From: Candidatus Sulfopaludibacter sp. SbA3
GTDB taxonomy: Bacteria; Acidobacteriota; Terriglobia; Bryobacterales; Bryobacteraceae
Direction of reading: 5' to 3'
Assembly (NCBI GenBank): GCA_945890485.1
Contig: CAMDCN010000005.1
Span: 372,001 to 436,000, forward strand
DNA: 64,000 nucleotides
The notes under the pieces were generated by a model. The model did no database searches, was not told where the DNA came from, and saw nothing but the letters and a program-made list of their open reading frames with translations. The position numbers were made by a program, and so were the translations under genes. Positions 1 through 7,893 of the stretch are shown here, in pieces (the stretch's first letter is position 1; each line of letters starts with the position of its first letter).

Positions 1-200
1 TCGTCGTTGGACTTCAGGTCGCGGAGCAGGCCCGTGTTGCTGTTCTTGATGCGGATGGAGGCGTTCGGAACCACGGCTCCGTTGGGGTCAAAAACGGTGC
101 CTGAAACCCGGGCCTTGTTGGCATCGGTCTGGGCCAAGAGCAGGCAGCCGAAAGATAGGAGTAGGAGAGCAGCACGGGAAGCGAGAGCCATAAGAGACAT
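1..200 (-). CDS. Start of an exported Cna-B/TonB-receptor-like protein (partial)
   Basis: Only the first 66 codons lie in the window; the gene runs off the left edge. Residues 1 to about 24 are a Sec signal peptide (basic start, Leu/Ala-rich core, LLLAQ end). The mature part opens with VSGTVFDPNGAVVPNASI and then TG, the typical opening of a carboxypeptidase-regulatory-like (Cna-B type) domain. In Acidobacteria this domain heads very large Oar-like TonB-dependent receptors, so the most likely full product is an outer-membrane receptor; the barrel itself is not visible. The start ATG at 200 overlaps the stop of the HupE-like gene by one base (TGATG), so translation may be coupled; a second ATG at 191 is also possible. 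No clear ribosome binding site precedes either. Confidence 0.7.
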   Translation of the reverse strand, partial: MSLMALASRAALLLLSFGCLLLAQTDANKARVSGTVFDPNGAVVPNASIRIKNSNTGLLRDLKSND

Positions 201-1081
201 CAGTTTGATAAACGCGCAGTTGGTACAAACTGGGCGACAAACCATATGGCGGAGGTTACCAACAATATGAGGGCTGCTTGCCGGGAGTAAGTGGCGCGGG
301 CCAGAGTTAACAAGCCGACGGCGCCGGCCGCGATGGCGGAACTGGCCACCAGACTACCGTGGAACGCCGCCGAACCGCCTGCCGGAATCCCCAGGCCAAG
401 CAACAGGCCGACGCCCGCCACGGCGGCCCACCGGTGACCCGCGTCCGGAAGCAGCCAAACCTCGAACGCCAGGTAGCCGACGCCAATCGCCGCGGCGGCT
501 TCGACGAATCGGGGCGACGCCGGCAGACCGAAATAGAGCGAGGCGCCTTGGCCCGCCGCCACCGCCAAAGCAAATGCTAAGGCCTCCCCCCGCCGGCGGG
601 CCGCGAAGCCGATGGTGAAAAGCAGCAGAATCCGGGCCCAGCCAGAGAACGCCTGCCGCAGGCCGTCCATCGCGTCCCGCAGCGGGTCGTTACCTTCGCC
701 AAAGCGAAGCTCGGCCTCGCGCTCGGGGCCCGAAAAAACTTGGCGAGCGATCGCGCCATCGCGCTGCGCCGTCAGCACATGAACGTGATTCGCCACCAGC
801 ACGTCCGCCAGCCGGCAAATCACGCGAGGGTTCGCCGGCACATTCGTAAACTGATAAGTGCACGTCAACTCCTCGTTCGTCGTGGTGCACGTCCGCCCCG
901 TGAGCGTGGCGCCCGCGATCTGGTAGGCGTCGCCCAGCATCTTCTCGCCATCCGGGACCTCGTAAGTGGGCACCCGCAGCACAAGCTGCGCCGTCGCCCC
1001 CGTGATCTCCATCTGTCCGCTGCTCAGGCTGACCATGTGGGCGGCCATCGGCCCCGCCAAAAGCCAAAGAAACCATCTCAT
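200..1081 (-). CDS. HupE/UreJ-like membrane protein with degenerate metal motif
   Basis: This 293-residue protein has a short signal sequence, an N-terminal soluble domain (about 20-130) and five to six membrane segments (about 145-290). The C-terminal half follows the HupE/UreJ_2 layout: a segment at the usual 'GxDHxLFL' place, then a Leu/Ala helix with GLPASPRFVEAA matching the 'P..lVEa.iA' part of the family. HupE/UreJ proteins are thought to bring nickel or cobalt across membranes. Here the usual histidines are missing (the motif reads DAMDGLRQAFSGWARI), so metal transport is doubtful. It overlaps the upstream AI-2E family gene by four bases (ATGA) and the downstream receptor-like gene by one, so the three form an operon. 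The family call is fairly safe; the function is not. Confidence 0.6.
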   Translation of the reverse strand: MRWFLWLLAGPMAAHMVSLSSGQMEITGATAQLVLRVPTYEVPDGEKMLGDAYQIAGATLTGRTCTTTNEELTCTYQFTNVPANPRVICRLADVLVANHVHVLTAQRDGAIARQVFSGPEREAELRFGEGNDPLRDAMDGLRQAFSGWARILLLFTIGFAARRRGEALAFALAVAAGQGASLYFGLPASPRFVEAAAAIGVGYLAFEVWLLPDAGHRWAAVAGVGLLLGLGIPAGGSAAFHGSLVASSAIAAGAVGLLTLARATYSRQAALILLVTSAIWFVAQFVPTARLSN

Positions 1082-2091
1082 CGCAAATGCCGGTAGACCA
1101 CGCGCATCGTGGCCATAACAGGAACGGAGAGAAATAATCCGGGAATGCCCGCGACCGTCTCGCCCACCAGAACGCCGAACAGGACAAGCAGCGGATGCAG
1201 TTCAACCCCGGAACTCAGCAGCCACGGCGACAGCACATAGTCCTGGAAGATGCGGTAGACGATCAGGAAGACGATCATCCAGCCCCAGTGCGGATATCCG
1301 CTGAACAGCGCGACCGAAACGCTCAGCACCATGCCGGCCAGCGGGCCAACCACGGGGACAAACTCGAATACGGCCGCGGCGCCGGCGAGCAGAAGCGCGT
1401 AAGGAACCCCCGCAACCTCGTAATAGAGGCCATAAGAGACAAACGTGGCGATCACTAACAGCAGCACCGCTCGCATGTAGGCGCCCAGGCAAAGGTTAAC
1501 GTCGGCCAGGACACCGTCGATCCGGGACCGGTGGCCGTGGTCGGCGATGAACTCCCCGATGCGCGCGCGGAACGTGGGAGCCTCCAACAGATATAAGAAG
1601 CTCAAGATAGGAATCAGCACGAGATAGAGAATGCTGCTGGCCCCGGTGATCAGCCCGCGCCCGAACGAACCCAACAGCGGCGCCAGCTCCTGCACATGCT
1701 CTTCGATGAACGCCCGGATCTGCTCCCGGTAAGGCTCAATCGGCGCCGGCAGCGGTTGATCCAGCCAAGCGCCTCCGCTCTTCACGAGCGCCGGCAATTG
1801 CGACGCCAGTTCGGCCGCCTCGCGAGCAATATGAGACGTGATCAGGAACACCACGGTGCCCACCCCGCCGAACAGCACCAGATACACCACGCTGAGTTTG
1901 ATGCCGTAGGCCCATCGCTGGGGCAGCCACCGCTGCGCCAGTTCCACGCCCGGAGCCAATAAATACGCCAGCAAGAGCGCGACGACAAAAACGAGCAGAG
2001 CCCCACGGGCCAGCCAGACCAACTCGGCGACGAGCAGAATCAGCAAAACCGTCCAGGTGGCCCGCGCGGCCCGGGTATCAATGCCCAGCAT
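1078..2091 (-). CDS. AI-2E family transporter (PerM/YdiK/TqsA type)
   Basis: The 337-residue product is an integral membrane protein of usual family length. It has an N-terminal hydrophobic pair (about 13-50), a third segment near 65-85, a soluble amphipathic stretch (about 90-150) and a C-terminal cluster of membrane segments with AAAVFEFVPVVGPLAG, the 'P.iGp' feature of the AI-2E family (PF01594). Members export autoinducer-2 or act as ion/solute permeases; substrates cannot be told from sequence. It is the first gene of the minus-strand string that continues with the HupE-like gene. Only 20 bases separate its start from the divergent enoyl-CoA hydratase start, so the promoters must reach into the coding regions. 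Confidence 0.85.
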   Translation of the reverse strand: MLGIDTRAARATWTVLLILLVAELVWLARGALLVFVVALLLAYLLAPGVELAQRWLPQRWAYGIKLSVVYLVLFGGVGTVVFLITSHIAREAAELASQLPALVKSGGAWLDQPLPAPIEPYREQIRAFIEEHVQELAPLLGSFGRGLITGASSILYLVLIPILSFLYLLEAPTFRARIGEFIADHGHRSRIDGVLADVNLCLGAYMRAVLLLVIATFVSYGLYYEVAGVPYALLLAGAAAVFEFVPVVGPLAGMVLSVSVALFSGYPHWGWMIVFLIVYRIFQDYVLSPWLLSSGVELHPLLVLFGVLVGETVAGIPGLFLSVPVMATMRVVYRHLR

Positions 2092-2111
2092 GAATCGTTA
2101 TCCTAACCTTT

Positions 2112-2864
2112 GTGAGTTCACTCCTCAAAGTTTCGCAGGAAGGCAGGGTCCGCCGGTTGACCCTGGCTCGGCCGGAGAAGGCCAACGCGTTGAACCGGGA
2201 ACTACGCCACGCCCTGCTGCGCGCGATGCACGAGGCCGAAGACGACGCCGGAACCGCCAGTCTGCTGCTTGATGCAGAAGGCAAGATGTTCTGTTCGGGC
2301 GTTGACCTGGACGAAGACCCGGAAACAGATCCGTCCTACGAACGCTTGTTCTCGGTCGGTTCCCGGCTGACCAAGCCAATTGTAGCTGCCGTCCAAGGCC
2401 CAGTGCTGGCTGGCGGCATTGGTCTGCTCGCCAACTCCCATTGTGTGGTGGCGGCGATGGGCTCGAGCTTCGGGTTGACCGAAATGCGCCTCGGGATGTT
2501 TCCGCTCATCCTATTCCGCAGCCTGGTAAAGGCTGTGGGACAGCGCCGGGCGATGGAATGGGCGTTGACCGGACGAATTTTCCAAACCGACGAAGCCTTG
2601 CGCAGCGGATTGATTCACGCGGTAGCGCCGGAATTCGAGTTGGACGATAGGGCGACCGCGTTAGCGAGGCAGATATCGAGTTTTTCTCCTTTGGCAATTC
2701 GTGCGGGAATGTCGTATGCCAACCACCAGGCTTCGTTGGACGATGAAGCCGCGGCGAGGTTGGCCGTGCAAGTACGCGGAGAACTCGCTGGGTCCCCAGA
2801 CTACGCAGAGGGACTTGCTGCACTCAAGGAGAAACGCCAACCGGTATGGCCCTCTTTAGACTAG
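2112..2864 (+). CDS. Enoyl-CoA hydratase/isomerase family protein
   Basis: The 250-residue product is a crotonase-fold enzyme, expected to hydrate or isomerise enoyl-CoA in the cytoplasm during fatty-acid or related acyl-CoA breakdown. The oxyanion-hole segments are visible as FCSGVDLDE and VLAGGIGL. Two acidic residues match the catalytic pair of enoyl-CoA hydratases: Glu in FGLTEMRLGMFP and Glu in TDEALRSGLI. The usual PGAGG after the first is replaced by GMFPLIL, so the substrate may be unusual. Translation starts at GTG 2112. The 3' end overlaps the next gene by 19 bases. The short-chain acyl-CoA substrate is not predictable from sequence. Confidence 0.85.
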   Translation: MSSLLKVSQEGRVRRLTLARPEKANALNRELRHALLRAMHEAEDDAGTASLLLDAEGKMFCSGVDLDEDPETDPSYERLFSVGSRLTKPIVAAVQGPVLAGGIGLLANSHCVVAAMGSSFGLTEMRLGMFPLILFRSLVKAVGQRRAMEWALTGRIFQTDEALRSGLIHAVAPEFELDDRATALARQISSFSPLAIRAGMSYANHQASLDDEAAARLAVQVRGELAGSPDYAEGLAALKEKRQPVWPSLD

Positions 2865-5056
2865 CTTGGCTACTCGTCGCGCTGCCGCTATTCGGCGAGG
2901 AACTGCGCCTGTCCGGCTTGCGCGGGCCAGTCGAAGTGCTGCGCGACAGGTGGGGCATACCGCATATCTACGCCCAGAATCCGGACGATCTCTATTTCGC
3001 GCAGGGCTACATGGCCGCCCGGGATCGCTTGTGGCAGATCGACCTTTGGCGCCGCGCCGGGTCCGGGAAGTTGTCGGAAGTGCTCGGGCCGGCGTATCTC
3101 GAACGAGATAGGACCGCCCTCCTGCTCCGATTCCGCGGAGATTGGAAAGCCGAGTGGACCTCCTACGCACCCGATACCTACAACATCGCCCGCGCGTTCA
3201 CCAACGGCATCAACGCCTACATTCAGCAAGGCGGCCGCCGGACGAAAGAGTTTCAGCAGTTAGGCTACGAGCCCGGCCTCTGGCAGCCGGAAGATGTCCT
3301 ATCCCGTGTGGCTGTGTTCTCCATGATGAACAACGTGCTCCGCGAAGTGACGCGCGCCCGCCAGCTCGATGCCTTTGGCGCCGCCAAGTTGGAACGGGTT
3401 CGTCCCACCGACCCGCCCGTCTCAATGCGCGCCCCGGCCGAACTGAACCTGAAAGACATCACCCGCGGCGCCATCGCCGACTTTGACGACGCCACCGACC
3501 CGGTGACCCTGGAAGCCCAGGGATCGAATAACTGGGTCGTCTCCGGCAAACGCTCCGCCACCGGAAAGCCGCTGCTGGCGAGTGACCCCCACCGCGCCCT
3601 CCAGATCCCCAGCCTCCGGCGGACCGTTCATCTGGTTGCCCCCGGAATCAATCAGATTGGCGCGGGAGAACCCGCGTTGCCTGGAATCGCTCTCGGACAC
3701 AATGAAACAATCGGTTTCGGCTTCACGATTACCGGCACAGATCAGCAAGACCTCTATGTGGAGCAGTTGAGCCCGAGCAATCTGGACGAATACCTCTACG
3801 CCGGCAAGTGGAAGCGCATGACGGTGGAGCGCCATTCCGTCGCGTTGAAGGGTGGGAAAAAAGAAGTGGTCGAGTGCCGGTACACGGTTCACGGCCCCGT
3901 GATCGGCATCGACCCGACCCGCCGCCGCGCTTATGTCATGCGTTGGGTGGGCTCCGAGCCCGGAACGGCGGGATACCTCGCCGGCCTCTCCCTCGCCCGC
4001 GCCCAGACCTGGCCGCAGTTTCTCGAAGCCGTTGCCCGCTTCAAAGCGCCAGCCGAAAACCTTCTTTACGCCGACACCGCCGGCAATATCGGCTTTGCCG
4101 TCGCCGGCCTCGCCCCCGTCCGCAAAACCTGGAACGGATTGCTGCCGGTTCCCGGCCAAACCGGAACCTACGAGTGGGCCGGATTCCTCGATCCCGCCCA
4201 GTTGCCCCGCGCCTTCAACCCCCGCGAAGGATTCCTCGCCACGGCCAACGACAACATCCTGCCCCCCGGCTATCCGAATGTTCTGAACTACGAGTGGGCC
4301 CAACCCTTCCGCGGAAACCGAATCCGCGCCAAACTGGCGGCGCGCCCCAAATGGTCGCTGGACGACTTTGAAAAGCTGCAGACGGATATCGTCTCGGAGC
4401 CTGCCAAGCGCTTTCAAAACATACTGAAGCAGTGGAAGCCCCGGCCGCAGAGCCCTGCCCGGGAGATTCTCCCCGCGCTCCTGGCCTGGGACTGCAAAAT
4501 GGCTACCGACTCGATGCCAGCCGCCGTGATGGCGGTCTGGATGGGCAAGCTCGGCTCCGCGGTCTTTCAGCCGCCCAATCTGGGCGCCCGCGCCAGTTTG
4601 CATACCGTGCTGACTGCACTCGAGGCCAAACCCAATCCGGAGGCACTCGAAAAGACGCTGGCCGCCACACTGGACGAGTTTGAAAAAACGCTGGGGCCAC
4701 AACGCTCCAATTGGCGCTGGGGCGCCATTCACCTGCTGTACATGGCCCACCCCAGCCGCATTAAGCACTTCGACCGCGGCCCCATCGCTCTGCCCGGCGA
4801 CGGCAACACGATCAATGCCGCTGGCGGCGCCAATTCCCGGGCCACTCATGGCGCCAGCTTCCGTATGCTGCTCGATACCGCCGACTGGGATAAGAGCCGC
4901 ATGACCAATACCCCAGGCGAGTCCGGCGACCCGGATTCGCCCCACTACAGCGATCTCCTCAAGGATTGGGCGGCTGGCAAGTATCATCCGATGTTGTTCA
5001 CCCGCACGGCCATCGAAGCCAATCTCTCTGAACGCATCCGGCTCGCTCCTAAGTAA
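2846..5056 (+). CDS. Penicillin acylase family protein (Ntn hydrolase)
   Basis: The 736-residue precursor belongs to the penicillin/cephalosporin/AHL acylase family. A short signal peptide (about 1-18) suggests export to the periplasm. The A-chain region has the family's WGIPHIYA and GYMAARDRLWQ signatures near 36-66. The B-chain begins at the predicted autocleavage point before Ser227 (QG/SNNWVVSG), the N-terminal nucleophile that cuts amide bonds. The distant HGP motif (VHGPVIG) and the Asn-containing segment further on are also present. Known substrates in the family are penicillins, acyl-homoserine lactones and other N-acyl compounds; none can be chosen here. It overlaps the upstream hydratase gene by 19 bases and ends 2 bases from the convergent transglycosylase stop. 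Confidence 0.9.
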   Translation: MALFRLAWLLVALPLFGEELRLSGLRGPVEVLRDRWGIPHIYAQNPDDLYFAQGYMAARDRLWQIDLWRRAGSGKLSEVLGPAYLERDRTALLLRFRGDWKAEWTSYAPDTYNIARAFTNGINAYIQQGGRRTKEFQQLGYEPGLWQPEDVLSRVAVFSMMNNVLREVTRARQLDAFGAAKLERVRPTDPPVSMRAPAELNLKDITRGAIADFDDATDPVTLEAQGSNNWVVSGKRSATGKPLLASDPHRALQIPSLRRTVHLVAPGINQIGAGEPALPGIALGHNETIGFGFTITGTDQQDLYVEQLSPSNLDEYLYAGKWKRMTVERHSVALKGGKKEVVECRYTVHGPVIGIDPTRRRAYVMRWVGSEPGTAGYLAGLSLARAQTWPQFLEAVARFKAPAENLLYADTAGNIGFAVAGLAPVRKTWNGLLPVPGQTGTYEWAGFLDPAQLPRAFNPREGFLATANDNILPPGYPNVLNYEWAQPFRGNRIRAKLAARPKWSLDDFEKLQTDIVSEPAKRFQNILKQWKPRPQSPAREILPALLAWDCKMATDSMPAAVMAVWMGKLGSAVFQPPNLGARASLHTVLTALEAKPNPEALEKTLAATLDEFEKTLGPQRSNWRWGAIHLLYMAHPSRIKHFDRGPIALPGDGNTINAAGGANSRATHGASFRMLLDTADWDKSRMTNTPGESGDPDSPHYSDLLKDWAAGKYHPMLFTRTAIEANLSERIRLAPK

Positions 5057-5057
5057 C

Positions 5058-5798
5058 TCACTGGATCGCCTTCTCCCGCTCCGCCACCCGCGACAGAATT
5101 CGTCCCACATAGTTCTGCGTTTCGGGAATATCGGGAATGTCCCCATCCCGGTCGACCCGACCTGGGCCGGCGTTGTAGGCGGCGAGCGCCTTCGCCATGT
5201 CTCCCTTGTAGCGGTCGAGCAGCGACTTGAGGAAGCGGCTTCCTGCGGCGATGTTCTCGGCCGGATCAAACGGGTCCTTCACCTTTAACGTCTCGGCTGT
5301 CGCGGGCATCAACTGCATCAACCCCATCGCGCCCTTCGGCGAAACCGCGCACGGTAAATTGGCCGACTCCTGCTCGATCACCGCATGCAGCAGCGTCTCG
5401 CTCATGTCATTTCGCTTGGCTTCCCGCTCCACCATGGCTTGCAGGTCCATCTTCGGCACAGGCGGGCAGTTCGCCGCCTCGTGCTGCTCGATATGCGCCT
5501 CCGGCACCGCAGCCCCGGCCGGAACCGTCTGCCGCCAGAACGTCGGGTACTGCTCCTGAAGCGTCTGCACCTGGCGGTTTACGCTCTCCGCCTGCCGCCG
5601 CAAGGAGTCCTCAAACGAGCTCGGCGGCGCCTCGGCCAACGACTTGCGCCGGGATGGCTTTACCGGCGGCGGCGTCACCGGCGCGGCAACAGCGGCCGGT
5701 TCCTCCGGCAACGGCTCCATCGGCACCGTCCGCACCGTGGGCTTGGATTGCGCCACCATCGAAAAGACAAGAAACAAAAGGCCTAAGAGAACTCTCAC
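5058..5798 (-). CDS. Exported lytic transglycosylase (SLT domain)
   Basis: This 246-residue protein has a signal peptide (1 to about 18), a proline-rich linker (about 25-50), a short helical stretch and a C-terminal family-1 SLT domain (about 118-240). The catalytic Glu144 lies in IEQESANLP. The conserved GAMGLMQLMPAT (157-168), the AAYNAGPG motif (206-213) and the closing YVGRIL are all present. Such enzymes cleave peptidoglycan glycan strands with formation of 1,6-anhydro-muramic acid, for wall turnover or to insert envelope machines. It is convergent with the acylase gene and divergent from shc, with 115 bases between the two starts. A -10-like TATACT sits at 5887-5892 on the shc side. Confidence 0.92.
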   Translation of the reverse strand: MRVLLGLLFLVFSMVAQSKPTVRTVPMEPLPEEPAAVAAPVTPPPVKPSRRKSLAEAPPSSFEDSLRRQAESVNRQVQTLQEQYPTFWRQTVPAGAAVPEAHIEQHEAANCPPVPKMDLQAMVEREAKRNDMSETLLHAVIEQESANLPCAVSPKGAMGLMQLMPATAETLKVKDPFDPAENIAAGSRFLKSLLDRYKGDMAKALAAYNAGPGRVDRDGDIPDIPETQNYVGRILSRVAEREKAIQ

Positions 5799-5913
5799 TA
5801 GAAGAGTAATCGACGGCGACCCGCAGATTCACCAGTCCAGATGAATCCGTACCTCCTCTCAGGTCTGCCCTACCGCCATGCCGCCGTATACTAGAAAGTA
5901 GCTACGTTCCTCG

Positions 5914-7893
5914 ATGAGCTCCAACTGGATTAACCCTTCGTTTAGCCGCCGCGCTCCCCATCCGGTTCAAATTGTAGGCGAACGCCGAGCCCTTTTCAGC
6001 GCCGCCCGGGAAGCAAGCCGCCGCAGCGCCCAGTCGCTGATCTCCATCCAGAAACCGGACGGCCATTGGTGCGGCGAACTCCTCGCCGACGTCTCCCTCG
6101 AATCGGATTACGTCCTGCTCCAGCTCTGGCTCCATCCCCCCATCGACGGCGTCTGGCACGCGGCCTCCCAGCCTCGCCTCGAAAAGGTCTGCCGCCGCAT
6201 TCTCTCCCAGCAAATGCCCGACGGCGGCTGGCACATCTATCCCGAAGGCCCCGCCGACGTCAATTGCACCGTCAAGGCCTACACCGCCCTCCGCCTCTGC
6301 GGATACGGCACGGAGTTCGAACCCCTCCGCCGCGCCCGCCATCGCATCCTCGAACTCGGCGGCCTGCAATCCTGCAACAGCTATACGAAGATCAACCTCT
6401 CCCTCTTCGGCCTCTATCCCCGCAAATACGTCCCCACCATTCCCCCCGAACTCATGCTCCTGCCCGGCGGCAGCCTCTTCCCCGGCGGCGTGCTCTACGA
6501 AATGGCCTCCTGGACCCGCGCCATCGTCGTCCCCCTCTCCATCGTCCAGGCCGTCGGTGGCATTCGTCCCGCCCCGGCCGGCATCGACCTCAACGAACTC
6601 CTCCACTCCGGCAACAACCTCAGCCTGCCGAAACGCGACCGCATTCTCTCGCCGATCTTTCACCAGGTCGACCGCCTGCTGAAGCTCTGGGAACGCCGTG
6701 GCCACCGCGATTCCCGCATCGCCGCCATCCGCCAAGCCGAACGCTGGATGCTCGACCGTTGCCGCCACGCCGACGGCCTCGGCGCCATCTACCCCTCCAT
6801 GATGTACTCCATCATGGCGATGGAAGCGCTCGATTACCCCAAGGACCATCCCGATTTCGTCGAAGCCGTCGCCAAATTCGACGCCCTGTTCACCGAGTCC
6901 GGCGACAACATCTATTTCCAGCCCTGCTTCTCCCCCGTCTGGGACACCGCCTACGCCGCCTTCGCGCTCGGCGAGACGAACCACCTTGATCCCACCGCCC
7001 TGCGCCAGGCCGCCGATTGGCTAATGGCCAAAGAGGTGCGCCGCCGCGGCGACTGGACCGTCAAGCGGCCCCATCTGCAGCCCGGCGGCTGGGCCTTCGA
7101 ATACTCGAACGAACACTATCCCGACATCGACGACACCGCCATGGTGCTCCTCGCCCTCGAACACTGCCAAGCCAGCCGTCCCGAGCAGCAGACCGCCGTC
7201 GAGGCCCGCGCGATGGCGTGGCTAAAAGGCATGCAATCCCAGGACGGCGGCTTTGCCGCCTTCGACGCCGACAACGACTGGGGCGTCCTCAACAGCATTC
7301 CGTTCTCTGACCACAACGCCATGCTCGATCCCACCTGCCCGGATATCACCGGCCGTGTGCTCGAAGCTCTCTGCCGCCGCGGAATCCCGCACTCCGATCC
7401 CGTCGTCCACGGAGCCGTTAACTTCCTGTTGAAGACGCAGGAGCAGAACGGCAGTTGGTATGGCCGCTGGGGCGTCAACTACCTCTACGGCACCTTCCTG
7501 GCCCTACGCGGTCTCCGCGCGGCCGACTCGCCAGACCTCAACGTCTTCCGCAAGGCTGCCGACTTCGTCCAAGCCACCCAAAACTCCGACGGCGGCTGGG
7601 GCGAAAGCTGCTTGAGCTATGAGGTCAACCGATTCGTCGCCGCGCCATCAACCCCCTCGCAAACCGCCTGGGCGCTGCTAAGCCTACTTTCCGCCGGACG
7701 CCACGATTCCGCCGCCGCCGAACGCGGCCTCCGCTATCTCGTCGACACCCAAAATCAGGAAGACGGCGCCTGGTACGAATCTCTCGCCACCGGCACCGGC
7801 TTCCCGAATGTGTTCTACCTCAAGTACACAATGTACCGGCATTACTTCCCAATGCTCGTCACCGGGTTGTACGGCCGATTGGCCGGCTTCTAA
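5914..7893 (+). CDS. shc: Squalene-hopene cyclase
   Basis: The 659-residue product matches the length and repeat structure of prokaryotic squalene-hopene cyclases, which fold squalene into hopene, the first committed hopanoid step, at the inner membrane. The catalytic DXDD acid is at Asp404-Ile-Asp406-Asp407 (PDIDDTA). QW repeats are seen throughout, for example QKPDGHW, QMPDGGW, QSQDGGF, QEQNGSW, QNSDGGW and QNQEDGAW. No other hopanoid gene is next to it. Its stop overlaps the stop of the convergent pyrophosphatase gene by four bases. No good ribosome binding site precedes the ATG. The TATACT at 5887-5892 would give a very short leader. Confidence 0.96.
   Translation: MSSNWINPSFSRRAPHPVQIVGERRALFSAAREASRRSAQSLISIQKPDGHWCGELLADVSLESDYVLLQLWLHPPIDGVWHAASQPRLEKVCRRILSQQMPDGGWHIYPEGPADVNCTVKAYTALRLCGYGTEFEPLRRARHRILELGGLQSCNSYTKINLSLFGLYPRKYVPTIPPELMLLPGGSLFPGGVLYEMASWTRAIVVPLSIVQAVGGIRPAPAGIDLNELLHSGNNLSLPKRDRILSPIFHQVDRLLKLWERRGHRDSRIAAIRQAERWMLDRCRHADGLGAIYPSMMYSIMAMEALDYPKDHPDFVEAVAKFDALFTESGDNIYFQPCFSPVWDTAYAAFALGETNHLDPTALRQAADWLMAKEVRRRGDWTVKRPHLQPGGWAFEYSNEHYPDIDDTAMVLLALEHCQASRPEQQTAVEARAMAWLKGMQSQDGGFAAFDADNDWGVLNSIPFSDHNAMLDPTCPDITGRVLEALCRRGIPHSDPVVHGAVNFLLKTQEQNGSWYGRWGVNYLYGTFLALRGLRAADSPDLNVFRKAADFVQATQNSDGGWGESCLSYEVNRFVAAPSTPSQTAWALLSLLSAGRHDSAAAERGLRYLVDTQNQEDGAWYESLATGTGFPNVFYLKYTMYRHYFPMLVTGLYGRLAGF

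Noticed and set aside
3422-5269. A 615-codon minus-strand frame opposite the penicillin acylase gene
   Set aside because: It shows no domain and overlaps a clear acylase and the transglycosylase; it is an antisense shadow.
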